The notes under the pieces are model-generated. The model made no database searches. It had not been told where the DNA came from and saw only the letters and a list, made by a program, of their open reading frames with translations. A program made the position numbers and the translations under genes. A DNA stretch of 64,000 nucleotides. Source: Prostheceraeus crozeri. Its lineage: Eukaryota > Platyhelminthes > Polycladida > Euryleptidae. Below are positions 1-10,000 of this stretch, piece by piece (the first letter of the stretch is position 1; every line of letters begins with the position of its first letter). Location of the stretch: positions 248,001 through 312,000 of the forward strand of contig CAJQUW010016870.1 of NCBI GenBank assembly GCA_907163375.1, written 5' to 3'.

Positions 1-499
1 CTTTGTTTTGCAATGTATTCATCTAGAAATGGAAATAGATGGAGGAATTTAGATATGGGGTTAGTTGTCACATTTATTATCGGTCTACTTTTCTATCAAA
101 AGAGATTGTACCATTAGAGAAGATAGAAAGTGATTTTGTATACGTGTGGCGTAAGAGTGACCTCCCATTTCATCCCTTCATGATTTAGCCTCAATGATAG
201 AGGCATTTCTTAAAAGAACTCATGGCTCATTCTCAGATAACGTTGGCAATGGAGAATTTTGAAAGTAACCTGTGGCAGATAGTCAAGACTCAACTGATTG
301 GCGTTCAAAGTGGTACGTTGAGAACTGTGTCAAATGCCAACATGAGTTGGCCTAGAGGTTTCGGTCTAAAATATGACACACTCCTTTGCCACACTTATCA
401 CTACGATATCATCCGCTGTCTCAAGAGAGATCGCCCACCAACAGGAAGAATTATACCGAAATCCTCCTTAACATGCAGCGTTTAATTTGACTGATAGCA
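1..499. other. Unresolved sequence, no gene recognised
   Basis: The stretch has short protein-like runs on the plus strand (for example an open frame at 222-485), but no motif I recognise and no consistent frame over the first 220 bases. It could be the worn edge of a transposable element that starts outside the window. No function is proposed. Confidence 0.3.
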
Positions 500-562
500 G
501 ATACAACTTTGTGATTTTATTTTTTACTTGTATGATAGATTCATTCAGACCGAAGTCTGTCC

Positions 563-604
563 AGGGCAAACCACGTGGAGGTACTATCATATTTTGCCCC
601 ATGG
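563..604. repeat. 42-bp direct repeat, copy 1
   Basis: This 42-bp segment recurs without change at 951-992, 388 bp downstream. Its two ends (GGGCAAA and TTTGCCC) are complementary, so the repeat can fold into a hairpin, and the loop side holds the palindrome CCACGTGG. Both copies are preceded by a GTCTGT-like word and followed closely by TTCGTT. Confidence 0.85.
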
Positions 605-950
605 TTCGTTCTCGGGATATGAATAGACTTAGGTTTGGACGATTCCTCTGAGAGAGACTTTTAATCTCTCTATGTCAGCGGCATCGACCTCCTCTACTAC
701 CGTCCGACTGTTAGAGGGTGGTATAAACCCCACTCTGTTGAATTGGCATCATCGTCAGTTGTTGATGAGCCAATTCGAGCAAGATTATTGAATATTCGCT
801 CTTGCTCCTCCATCTGCACAGACATATGAAACAAGTTTCTCGGTTTTAGCCGAGACTTGTCAGGAGGGCTGACTAGCGTATTTGGTGTCTGCATGATGGA
901 ATTTAAAATGAAAATGAAAGAGAAGCAATGGTTTATATGTCAGTCTGTTT

Positions 951-992
951 AGGGCAAACCACGTGGAGGTACTATCATATTTTGCCCCATGG
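951..992. repeat. 42-bp direct repeat, copy 2
   Basis: Identical to 563-604. Here the repeat is followed by a further perfect hairpin (GGTCTTT/AAAGACC, about 995-1010). The segment between the two copies contains another small hairpin at about 837-854 (TCTCGG/CCGAGA). The pair could be the ends of a short, worn mobile element, but I see no further terminal structure. Confidence 0.85.
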
Positions 993-1103
993 TGGTCTTT
1001 AAAAAGACCGTTGGTTCGTTCACATCGCATTTGAAAATAGAAAGAAAATAGATGAAATTATATTCAAGTGATAGAGATGGATATTAACTTACCATAAATT
1101 AAC

Positions 1104-1535
1104 TTAGTCGGTTCGTTGAACCTTCGATGGCGATGGATGGGGAAAATATTTTTCTGGCAGCTTCCGCTTGCGGTGGCGCAGTTCCTTAATTTCATCATCA
1201 TGTTTTATTGAGAGATGATGGCAGCGCATCTCCGCCATCGCTCCATCGTAGCACTCGAACGTGGTGTCTAAGTCCTCACTCTCAAGGATGACGCTTTCGA
1301 CGATTCTGCTCTTGATGACGGGAATGTGGAGCGTCGTTCGTCTCTCCTCTTTTTCTGGCTCTCAGTCAGGCTTATCTTGAGTTGCTCAAGCTTTAACTTT
1401 AGCGTCTCTTCCTGAGCTCTTAGTGTCTTTATGTAGGTGGCCTGCTCAGTGACACGTTTTCACTATTCAGTGCCCTTTCGCGGAAAGGTTTCAAATTTAG
1501 AACTTGCGTCTTCAGGGCCCGAATTTCAACTACCT
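1104..1535 (-). pseudogene. C-terminal part of an unidentified coiled-coil protein
   Basis: Read on the minus strand, this segment encodes a Leu/Glu/Lys-rich heptad-like stretch (EIRALKTQVLNL, then TLRAQEETLKLKLEQLKISL), followed by an acidic and basic tail ending at a stop at 1104-1106. The reading changes frame at least once, so I treat it as decayed. Its upstream half lies at 4269-4756 on the far side of a piggyBac insertion, where the same strand carries another charged coiled-coil run. The protein family is not recognised; an ORF1- or gag-like protein of a retroelement, or a host coiled-coil gene, are both possible. Confidence 0.5.
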
Positions 1536-1672
1536 GGCCCTTTCGTACTCAAATTATGATAAACAGTGTCAAAAAAAATTTTGGTGTTTGAAAATTACTT
1601 AAATACAGCATATTAACAGGTTTAATGACTTTTCAACGATTTACTATCATTACCTTATAAGTTGGCCCATGT

Positions 1673-1692
1673 TGTCATTTGACAACATTTGA
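1673..1692. repeat. Subterminal palindrome of piggyBac (left)
   Basis: The word TGTTGTCATTTGACAACA is a near-perfect palindrome inside the left end of the element. Similar words lie near the right end at about 3690-3705, 3733-3752, 3920-3942 and 4231-4252. Repeated subterminal sites in DNA transposons usually bind the transposase; that role is inferred here. Confidence 0.6.
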
Positions 1693-1835
1693 GAAAAAGT
1701 GGAATTGAAAAATGCTATTAAGAATGTTTTACAAATGCCTGGATTAAGTAGGAGCATTAGCCAAATTCAAAAGCTATATTTGAAATTGCTATTAATATAT
1801 TTTGCTAAGATTCATAGCCACTTATCACACTTACA

Positions 1836-1871
1836 CACATGCAAACACACACACACACATACTCACACACG
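1836..1871. repeat. (CA)n microsatellite
   Basis: A short, interrupted CA repeat lying between the left end and the transposase of the piggyBac element. Confidence 0.9.
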
Positions 1872-1887
1872 CAACTCATCTGTAAAA

Positions 1888-3355
1888 TTAAGAAACGTGA
1901 AAAAGCTTAAAGCAGTTCTTCGTGTTATTCAGGCACAGCCTCATTTCACATTTTTCACACTCCCATCTGGAGAATCCATCTTGACAATGCCTGCACCTTC
2001 CTCGAGATGTACTTCTTGGAAAATGTTTATAACCGTCAAAGCGAGCACGAGCTGACGGCTGAGGTTGGGTTCGACGGGGACGCGGTACCGGTTCTTCAAG
2101 ATTTTCATCATTTACCTCGCTCAGACGCGGGCGAACACGACGTACATTGGATGTACGTGTTCCTGATGCTAAACTTACATCTGAGGTTAGACTCTGCACA
2201 ATGTGACCAACAAAAGTGAGCAGAGTCATGTGCCCAATGCCCTTTTGCTCGAATGAGCCTGCGGAGTAGTAGCCAACCATTGATACAACATATTCCGAAA
2301 AGATAATGACAAAGTCGGAAGTAGTATTTTTTTCCGCGACGATCAATCGAATAGAGTCCTTTAAGCATGTCATGGAGGTCCACGCCCCCCATATACCGTG
2401 AATATTCAGCAACCATTTTCGGGCGTCTGACCTCAACACGTCGTTTCTCTCGACGACTGTATCGACTGCAGGTATCGAAAGGCTCTGCACCAATAAAGTT
2501 ACTGCAGAGAATAGCAGAGCCATTGTCCATCCATTTTAACACTCCAATATTCGAATTAGCATCCAGAACGTAATCGAAGTCTCCTCTAGTTGTCAGCTCT
2601 CGATCGTCTTTGATTGGGCAATCCTTCAGTCTGTTTTTTTGTATCGTTCCGATGAACAAGCAATTGCGTTCCTTTAACTTTTTAATCAGGTCAAACGACG
2701 AATAATATCGATCTGTATATATAAAAAACAATCTGTTTCGAGGCAAAGAGTCACAAAGGTGTAAAACCACATCACCAGTGTAGCCTATCGGGTCTTCTGA
2801 CAGAGGCAGCTTGTCTCCGTCTACATGGAAATCGTATATGATACCAGAAATACCACAACGAGCAATGATTTTAAAACCCCACTTCGTGGGTTTTTTAGGC
2901 ATGTATCGACGCAGACGGGTTCGCCCTTTATATTTTACCATCTGCTCATCCACACATTGCCCAGTACGTTCCACACTATACCGGTTAGTCTCGGATGTGA
3001 GATGATCAATCATGTCTTGAGTCAGGAACAATTGGAAATAGGCAAACGGTGTGAGCTCGGCCTCTGGAGCCATTTCAAATTGATCATCCTGAGGACCAGG
3101 GGGTGAGGTGAGCATAGGACGAAGATGCCGTCTCCAGCGAAAGGCAACAGATTCGTTATCGTCTTCAGTATCGTCAATATTATCTTCATCGTCTTCAGTA
3201 TCATGATCAGGAAGTGAATTATCGTCGGATTCTATAGGATCGACATCATCAGTTAGTATTTCATCATCCGAAGCTTCGGATTCTGACTCTCCAAACATCT
3301 GACGTAACGTTGCATACGCAACCTGTTTTGAAGCTCTCCGTGGTCGATTATTCAT
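1888..3355 (-). pseudogene. piggyBac transposase, defective
   Basis: This would cut and paste the element at TTAA through an RNase H-like DDD core. The start is taken at the methionine of MNNRPRRASKQ (3355), which follows the pattern of piggyBac N-termini: an acidic region (ESESEASDDEI), then the TNRY motif. Catalytic landmarks are visible in order: VDEQMVKYKGR (first Asp), IYTDRYYSSFD (second), KWMDN, and MGGVDLHD (third). The C-terminal cysteine-rich zinc-binding domain (CRHCQDGFSRWECEKC) is present. Two defects are clear. The region between TNRY and VDEQMV, normally well over 100 residues, is missing in frame, and the last about 110 codons are in another frame after a shift near 2240. The protein cannot be a full transposase. 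Confidence 0.85.
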
Positions 3356-4268
3356 CTGAAAAACAAATAGAAATGCTCTGACTTTACTCCACAAAACTAT
3401 TAGAAAATTAGCACGGGGTATATATTATTAGCATAATATTTCGTAATATTCAGAATATTATTATGTTCATTTCACAAACTTCCCTTATAACAAAGGAGGA
3501 ATAATCAGTTAACGTAATTTTGTGCAATTTCAATGTAGCCAACATGTATAAGTCTACGGAAAATTTAAGTAGCTTTCATCTTAGAGTAAAATATAATAAA
3601 ATCAAACGCTAAGTTGTTAGCATAGACTAGTTTCTTTCCTCAAATTTCATTCGAAAATGTTGCTTAAATTTTCCAATACGACTCAATTGTTGTCAGATGA
3701 CAGCATGAGAGGGAGACGATATCACTCAAATGTTGTCAAACGGCAACATGAAAAGATCCGACTGCATATATGTTAAATCTTCGGCGAATTAATGTAAATA
3801 TATAAAGAGTGATCCAGTATTTTTGTCAATAATCTGCAGTAATAATTTAAAGTACATATTATAAATGGCTGTTCAAGACAAAACAAACGAAAATCATAAG
3901 ATTTTAGATCAAGATGTTCTCAATGTTGACAAATGACAACATTGACAGTATTTTGAGTTGTTCGGCGTAGATTTTGCAGAGGACGTGTTGCTCCAATAAA
4001 CTTTATAATCGAATTATCATACATTGAGCTTTTAAAAGATGCCAATCTCATTGGTTTAACAATAAATAGTCATTTTTTAGAATATGTATAATTCTTTACT
4101 TACCATTATCTCCAATACCAGTATAGAAAATGACGCTTATTTGAACTGATATGAATTAAAACAAAATGAACTTCAACAATTTAGCAGTAGGCGATTGAAA
4201 ACATATAATTAGAGTCAGAAAAATCAGATTTTGTTGCCATTTGACAACATTGAGTATGAAAGGGTTAA

Positions 4269-4756
4269 GGTGAAAATTCTCGTCCCTAAGAGCCGCACAT
4301 TCGTTCTTGTAACGAGTCATTTCGTCCTTGAGTTTGCAAACTGCATACTCCTGACTCACTTTTGCGACCTGGTGATCTTTGTTCCAGGTCGCTGTCTGCT
4401 GCTTGATCCCTCTTTACAGGGGAAGACGGCTTTATGGGTTTTCCAACCTCATCCGGTTTCGTGTTAACCACGACCTCCTCAGAATCGGAGTCATCTGAGA
4501 TTTCCGATTCACTCAGTTCTTCTATCAACGAGGTAGTGGGCGGAGCAACAGGAGACAAAATGGTTGCAATTGCATCTTGCAGTGCTGCGTCTAGATCGAC
4601 AGATGTTTGGTCGAAATAGGGCGCGATCAATTTGCCGATGTCGGATGATGTGTAATTGGCAACCTTCTTCACCGGACATTCGGCGTCGGCAGTGCAAAAT
4701 GCCTCATGGCCCTTGCCTTTCAAAAATTTCTGGCAGGATATACAGGCTGATATCAC
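4269..4756 (-). pseudogene. N-terminal part of the unidentified coiled-coil protein
   Basis: On the minus strand this encodes a cysteine-bearing start (SACISCQKFLKGKGHEAFC), an Asp/Glu/Ser-rich acidic middle (ESEISDDSDSEE), a Pro/Lys-rich linker, and then, after a frame change, a charged coiled-coil run (KLKDEMTRYKNECAALRDENFHL) that stops exactly at the piggyBac TTAA. The coiled coil resumes at 1535 on the other side. The upstream boundary is uncertain: the frame opens after a stop near 4775 and has no ATG, so an upstream exon or a lost start is possible. Not assigned to a family. Confidence 0.45.
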
Positions 4757-4769
4757 GCCTCTATATTTC

Positions 4770-5840
4770 TATATTTATTGATGTGGCGTTTTAATTCGTC
4801 GCCTCTCTTGATCTCTCCACAAGAGCACCTCTTCAATAGGAATTTGAAATTTCCTCCCATTATCTGTAGAAGGAAGAAATGAAAAATTATTTTAAAATTC
4901 AACTAGTATGTCATTCAATACTTGAGGATAGACAAGTTAGAATCCGTTACAGGCATTACTCAGAGGGGATCTTATCCCAACTCCAAGGCCTCGGCCCTCA
5001 AATCCAACCTCCCGCGGACAGAGCGTGCGTCATATCACTGTGTTGGTATTCGGACCCCGATTTTGACATGAAAATCGGTGGAGTTATTTACATCAGGAAA
5101 CAAGTCTCGAGCCGAAGCTTGCCTCTGACAACTTCATAGATGTCTTTATTGAATTCAGAAGGTTTGAAAACCTTATAAAACATCAAGTAGTCTGTAAATG
5201 TAGCTCTGATCAATATCTATCAAACCTTTTTTGAATCAACTCAATCGGTGCACTAGAACCGAAGATACACTGTTTATAAGTATTGGACCTTTTTGATCAA
5301 AGTGATCACAAGCCATATACTGGCTAACCTATAAGTCTGACAGCTTAGCTGATATCAGCAATGAAATTTTCTAAGTCGGTTTCCTACGGAATTTTGATTT
5401 TCCGATATCGGAGCTCGAGACAAACGACCTACCTTTGGCAGTCTGTCAACTTAATGATATTTCTCATTCGGTTCTCAGCTCATGTAGCTCTTGTCCACCA
5501 GCTGATGTGGCCTTTGTTCTCTTTCCCAAACTTTAAACGCTTTTATCTCCGGTTCTAGTGCTCGGATTGGCTTCCAATTTTGACAGTCATGTTTTCTCGC
5601 TCTCACCTTTCATTTGAGACCTTACTCAACTTTCTCTGATCACCAGAAGCTGAGTTGAAAAAAACGAAGCCTTCCACAGGTCTGAAAATGTAGGATCCTA
5701 GAGAACAAAGTGTGGTGTTTCCATTAAAAGAAACCCGACGTCTTTACTCACCTCCAATCCTCCGTTATTTATCACCAAAAATCGAAAAAATTCGAAAAAA
5801 TTCGAAAATTTTATTTCACTCCCACGACCCTCAAAAACCA
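4770..5840. other. No gene recognised
   Basis: I see only short frames and AT-rich sequence, with no splice-bordered open segments or known repeat motif. Confidence 0.5.
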
Positions 5841-5845
5841 CCATA

Positions 5846-6099
5846 TAGATGCTAAACATTACGCTGATTCCAAATCTGGTCTCAGTTTTCTCATGCTTCG
5901 TTCGCCCGCTAGAGCCCAAAAACGAAATTTCAATTTTGCGAAAAAATCGTAAGTTCGCCGTTAACTCTGTCGTTTTCGCCAATTTCCGAAATCTTAAATG
6001 GCGTCTCAAATCTAAACGAAGCAAGACATAAACTTGAAACTCACCATACCAATGCAGAATTTTGCGCTGAATCCAAATCAGGCCTCAGATTCATCATTC
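5846..6099. repeat. Diverged tandem duplication
   Basis: Two similar words, GCTGATTCCAAATCTGGTCT (about 5860) and GCTGAATCCAAATCAGGCCT (about 6066), lie about 200 bp apart in a region with homopurine and AAAATTCG-rich runs. This suggests an old tandem duplication inside an unclassified repeat. Confidence 0.45.
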
Positions 6100-6109
6100 C
6101 AAAGGCCGA

Positions 6110-6219
6110 CCACGACCAAACCCGGACGGCTCGCACAGAAAGCCGCGTCAACCACACGCCTGCGCCGCCAAAATAGCAGGCCCGCGCTGTGCGCAGTTGG
6201 GAGGATTCCTTACTACTAA
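6110..6219 (+). repeat. GC-rich dispersed repeat, copy 1
   Basis: This C+G-rich stretch ends in CGCTGTGCGCAGTTGGGAGG and recurs in the opposite orientation at about 52193-52300. In both copies the same frame reads ALCAVGRI followed by a Tyr-rich end and a stop, so the repeat may derive from the 3' end of a coding region of some element. The family is not recognised. Confidence 0.6.
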
Positions 6220-6875
6220 GGTTCCCAGAAGCAATAAGCCCCGATATCTCAGTATTGTAGCTTCAGTTCAAAGATGGGAATTGCAATTGCTTTTCTCCCA
6301 CATATTCTTTGCTACATTACACTTTCCGCCCGGAAACTGAGTACAAGGGAAAGTAAAAAAGTAACACCGGGTCTAATTAAGACCATTGACTGACCCGAAC
6401 TGGCCTGACTGAACTACCCTCTCAAGATGAAAGACAACATCAACGATAGGGTGACACGTATATTGAATAGGTAAACAATGATTCTTTTCAGCTGCACCTC
6501 CCTCATTATCTCTCCATGCCAATTAATGTATTAGTTATAGGTTGAGAATCTCAGTTGCATCTAATAATCGTACTCGCATTAGTACATATTCATATTAAAT
6601 GAGAGATGTGGTCTATATACTCATATGCGTACATGCATACTTATAGCGTGCAATTGTGAGGTGCGTACATTCAACACTCTTCGCAGAAAATGTGTATTTG
6701 TTTTTGTGCTAAAGTAGACATTAATAAGCATAAAAACAAAACCGGTCAAACCGGAACAGAAGTCTGATCAGTTATCAGTGCCAGTATACCGATGGCCGGT
6801 TCCAAATTTGCTTTTAACAGCTGGAATTCAAGCATAATTACACATGCAGATTAATTAAATTAGGCATGATTTGAA

Positions 6876-7000
6876 AAAAATCACTAATCCAAAATAATAC
6901 CCAATAGCAATAAACACGAAAATCAAAACAATGTAATAAGAACGCAATGCACGAGCGCTTTCGTGGTCTCTATTCATGTGCAAGGACCAAGTGAAATGAA
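6876..7000 (-). mobile_element. 3' tail of a Penelope-like element (relic)
   Basis: About 120 bp here are the reverse complement of 19875-19997, the segment that follows the GIY-YIG region of the Penelope-like fragment at 19146. Only the 3' end is kept, as expected from 5'-truncated retrotransposition. Differences from the other copy are few. Confidence 0.65.
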
Positions 7001-7040
7001 ATGCAACAACACGCGGAAACTGGGAACACAACTCATACAC

Positions 7041-10000
7041 TGTTTCATAATTGTAAGATCTTTAAGAGACGCTCAACAGTTGCTGACTGCTTTTAATTGT
7101 GCTCACAATAATCTAAAATTCACTTGTGAAAACGAGTTTACTGATGGTAGCTTACCCTTTTTCCATGTTTTGGTGTTTTGATCATGTACAGAAGGCTGTT
7201 ACTATAGTGTGTTCAGGAAAGCCTGATGGACTGGTTTGTATCTTACCTTTCGTAGTTACGTGTCCCTAGTAACACGCTTCTGACGGCCCCACGCTGGCTC
7301 AGGAATGGGTCATATGGGCTGTCGTGGGCACCACTTTTTTGAGGATTGGCAAGGTGAGGGCACCACTTGAGGTAACCCATGCCCAATAAAACCCTCACCG
7401 TACCGGCGACTGACGGCATCTCTAAATATTTGCCCCATAAGCCACAATTTCGCCAGTAGCGCGCCGATGCTTATAAATTTAGCCAGCCGTTTATGCAGAA
7501 ATTTCCATAACGATGAAAGTTATGACATGTAGTAAACCATAATTGTCATCATATGAATAATGCTATAAGTGGCGATTGCACAGCATGTATGGTAATGCAG
7601 GATTTGAATATCGATCAGTGTCCCCAATCAATCAACAACATTATCATGGAACAGATATTTTATTCTTCTATATTCCTGTATTTTGTGAGTACTAACGGAA
7701 TACACTTGTTTCACCCTTACATTATACAGAGTGAGGCTACGTGTTGACGCTGAAATCTCCCTTCATTTTCTGTTTATGAAGACATTTTTGAAGCACAACG
7801 GTACTCTATTAACTTATGGCATATTTAGAAGCTTTGGGTATATTTTGTTTAAGTGCTCATATTTCAAATAGATATATTTCGGTTCTGCAAGCCTGTGGAT
7901 TCTTGGAAAACGTTTGTCAGACTTACTTCCTAATCCGCTATTATACATCATTACCGACTGACTGGTGCGGAGGCAAGTATTGATTGAGCTTTGTGCTGCT
8001 GCTAGTAAGAATACTACAGCAAGTACATGTAATGGTTATTGTACAGTAAGCTAGGTCGAGTACGCTGGGCGTTGTCTTCCAAATTTGTGGTAGTTTATTG
8101 TCTTGAAAGAGAATTTCATTGACAAACTCATAACGTCACTTTGTGTAGAAATTGCGTAATGAAGCTTGTCAGATGGTCGACCTGTTTGATACAGACGAGA
8201 AAGTTATTAGTTAGGCTAAGAGAAACCTGGGCAGACGCTCCACGAGTCTGAAATATGACATTGCGCAACGTGAAAAGGGAAATCTGGATTTTCATAGTAT
8301 TCATGCAGCTTTTCATCCAACGCTATCACGTGATGAAATTTTACTTGGTGAAAGTAACTAATTGAATGAGTAAACGAGACTTCAGTTGTCGTCATAGCGA
8401 AGACGTCCTGCTCTGATCAACAGCACGTGAAGCCGGTAAGCAAGTCATTGTCTCGTGTCAGAAATATACTGAGGTGTATTTTGTGTCTAAAAAATACTTC
8501 GGCAAGAAGTTGGCGGATACTATTAAAGTCGCGGCAATTATTCATTGATAAAAGTGATTAGAAGCTCATATGATAAAAAGTAGACATTTACACCATGTCC
8601 ATTTATATAAGTAATCACGCAGTACGTACGGGTTCTGATTCATCTGCATAGTCAGTCATCGTAATTGCAGCTTGATAAAATTGCAAGAAGTTTCTGTGGA
8701 AGTTCATCAACTCAAATATGTGATTAAGCGCTTTTGCAGTTATAGATGAACGTTCCTTCTATGAAAGGAACACCTTCATAAGTGCCCGTTTGTAATGAAT
8801 ACGAGAATTTTTGCGAAAATATATGAATCATTTGTTTGCAATTCATGAAGATTTTCAATGTAAATCTATTCAATTTTATGAAATGCACCATCAGAATCTT
8901 TGTAAGTAAGAATTTGATAGTCATGCAATAGATTTCTCATTAACTTAAGCAAATGAGACGCATCAAAAATTCACTTCGGTTGGCCTATTAACGGTTGTCC
9001 TGCCCTAGAAAAAAATTTGCTTCACCTGCTCAGCAGGGTCTCCCGGACAATCAGTACTCTAATGTATTATTGTCACTTAGATGCAAACTAATCGACTCAA
9101 TTTAATAAAGTCATAACTTTCAAAGCACACCATTGCTTAGTTATTTTGAAAACTGAAAATGATCCGTCACATATTCAAAGTGCAGTTTAAAACTCCCGTT
9201 TAGGTCTGCCATCTGCAAGTTATTAGAAAGAATGATGTACAATTTATATCCATATCAGCACTTCAATGGGAAAAATTGAGTTTGATGATGACAATTAAAT
9301 TGCATTCTATGAATGCAGCAAAACTTTTGTACCGAAAGCATAATTACATGACAAATCCATAGATTCAAAATATGTTCATATGTTTGTATTAGCGTGTGCA
9401 CCTCATCATGCTACCGTACCTGTACTCTGCTTCTAGAATATGATCACAATATGCATTCCTTTTCTTTCGGAAACGTACTCACAATTCCTGATGGTGACAT
9501 CTCCACTTAACATTTTCCACTGATCGGATCTTCTTTCTCACAGGCAGGTGTCAGAATGAGCACCTACATCATATGATGCAAGCATCTGCAGGTAGACCTA
9601 ACACCAGGATGGAATCTTCATATTGCATCGTCTGTCTAAAAGCACACCAATTCGGCCAGTTTTGTCGTCTAACTGTTGGCCATGTCATCTTCGAAATCAA
9701 CTGCTTCAATATAGCGGGAATTCGTCACGCCGGCTGTCTCATTTTGGCCTACTCCTCACAAGTGACGTTCATCTGAGAACAGTTTCGCTAGAAGAAACGT
9801 CAACATAGTGTAGTTTCATTCATCAGACCAGCAGCTGATCATCATGCAGTGCTAGCAAAGCTCATACATCAATAAATATTCTAAGGGAGCGCGGATTGTA
9901 GAGAGAACTTGACAGATTCCGTAACAGGGTCCAGGCAGGTGAAGCACTTTTAGGTCGTAGCATTAAAACAAATAATAATTGGCGGTTCAAACTTTACATG

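Larger units (their letters stand above)
1538..4264 (-). mobile_element. piggyBac-family DNA transposon, internally deleted
   Basis: The ends are inverted repeats that both begin CCCTTT(C)NTACTCAA: the left copy starts at 1538, the right copy ends at 4264. On the right the element abuts TTAA (4265-4268), the piggyBac target site; the matching left position reads CTGG, so the duplication is not preserved there. The element carries a piggyBac-type transposase on the minus strand and several subterminal palindromes of the form TTGTCA..TGACAA. It sits inside the coiled-coil fragment, whose two halves flank it. The family assignment rests on transposase motifs plus the TTAA end and is firm. Confidence 0.85.

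Noticed and set aside
222-485. 87-codon plus-strand frame near the left edge
   Set aside because: No domain, no start context and no continuation upstream; it may be part of a worn element but cannot be named.
697-894. Minus-strand frame between the 42-bp repeats
   Set aside because: Short, without motif, and crossed by hairpin-forming sequence.
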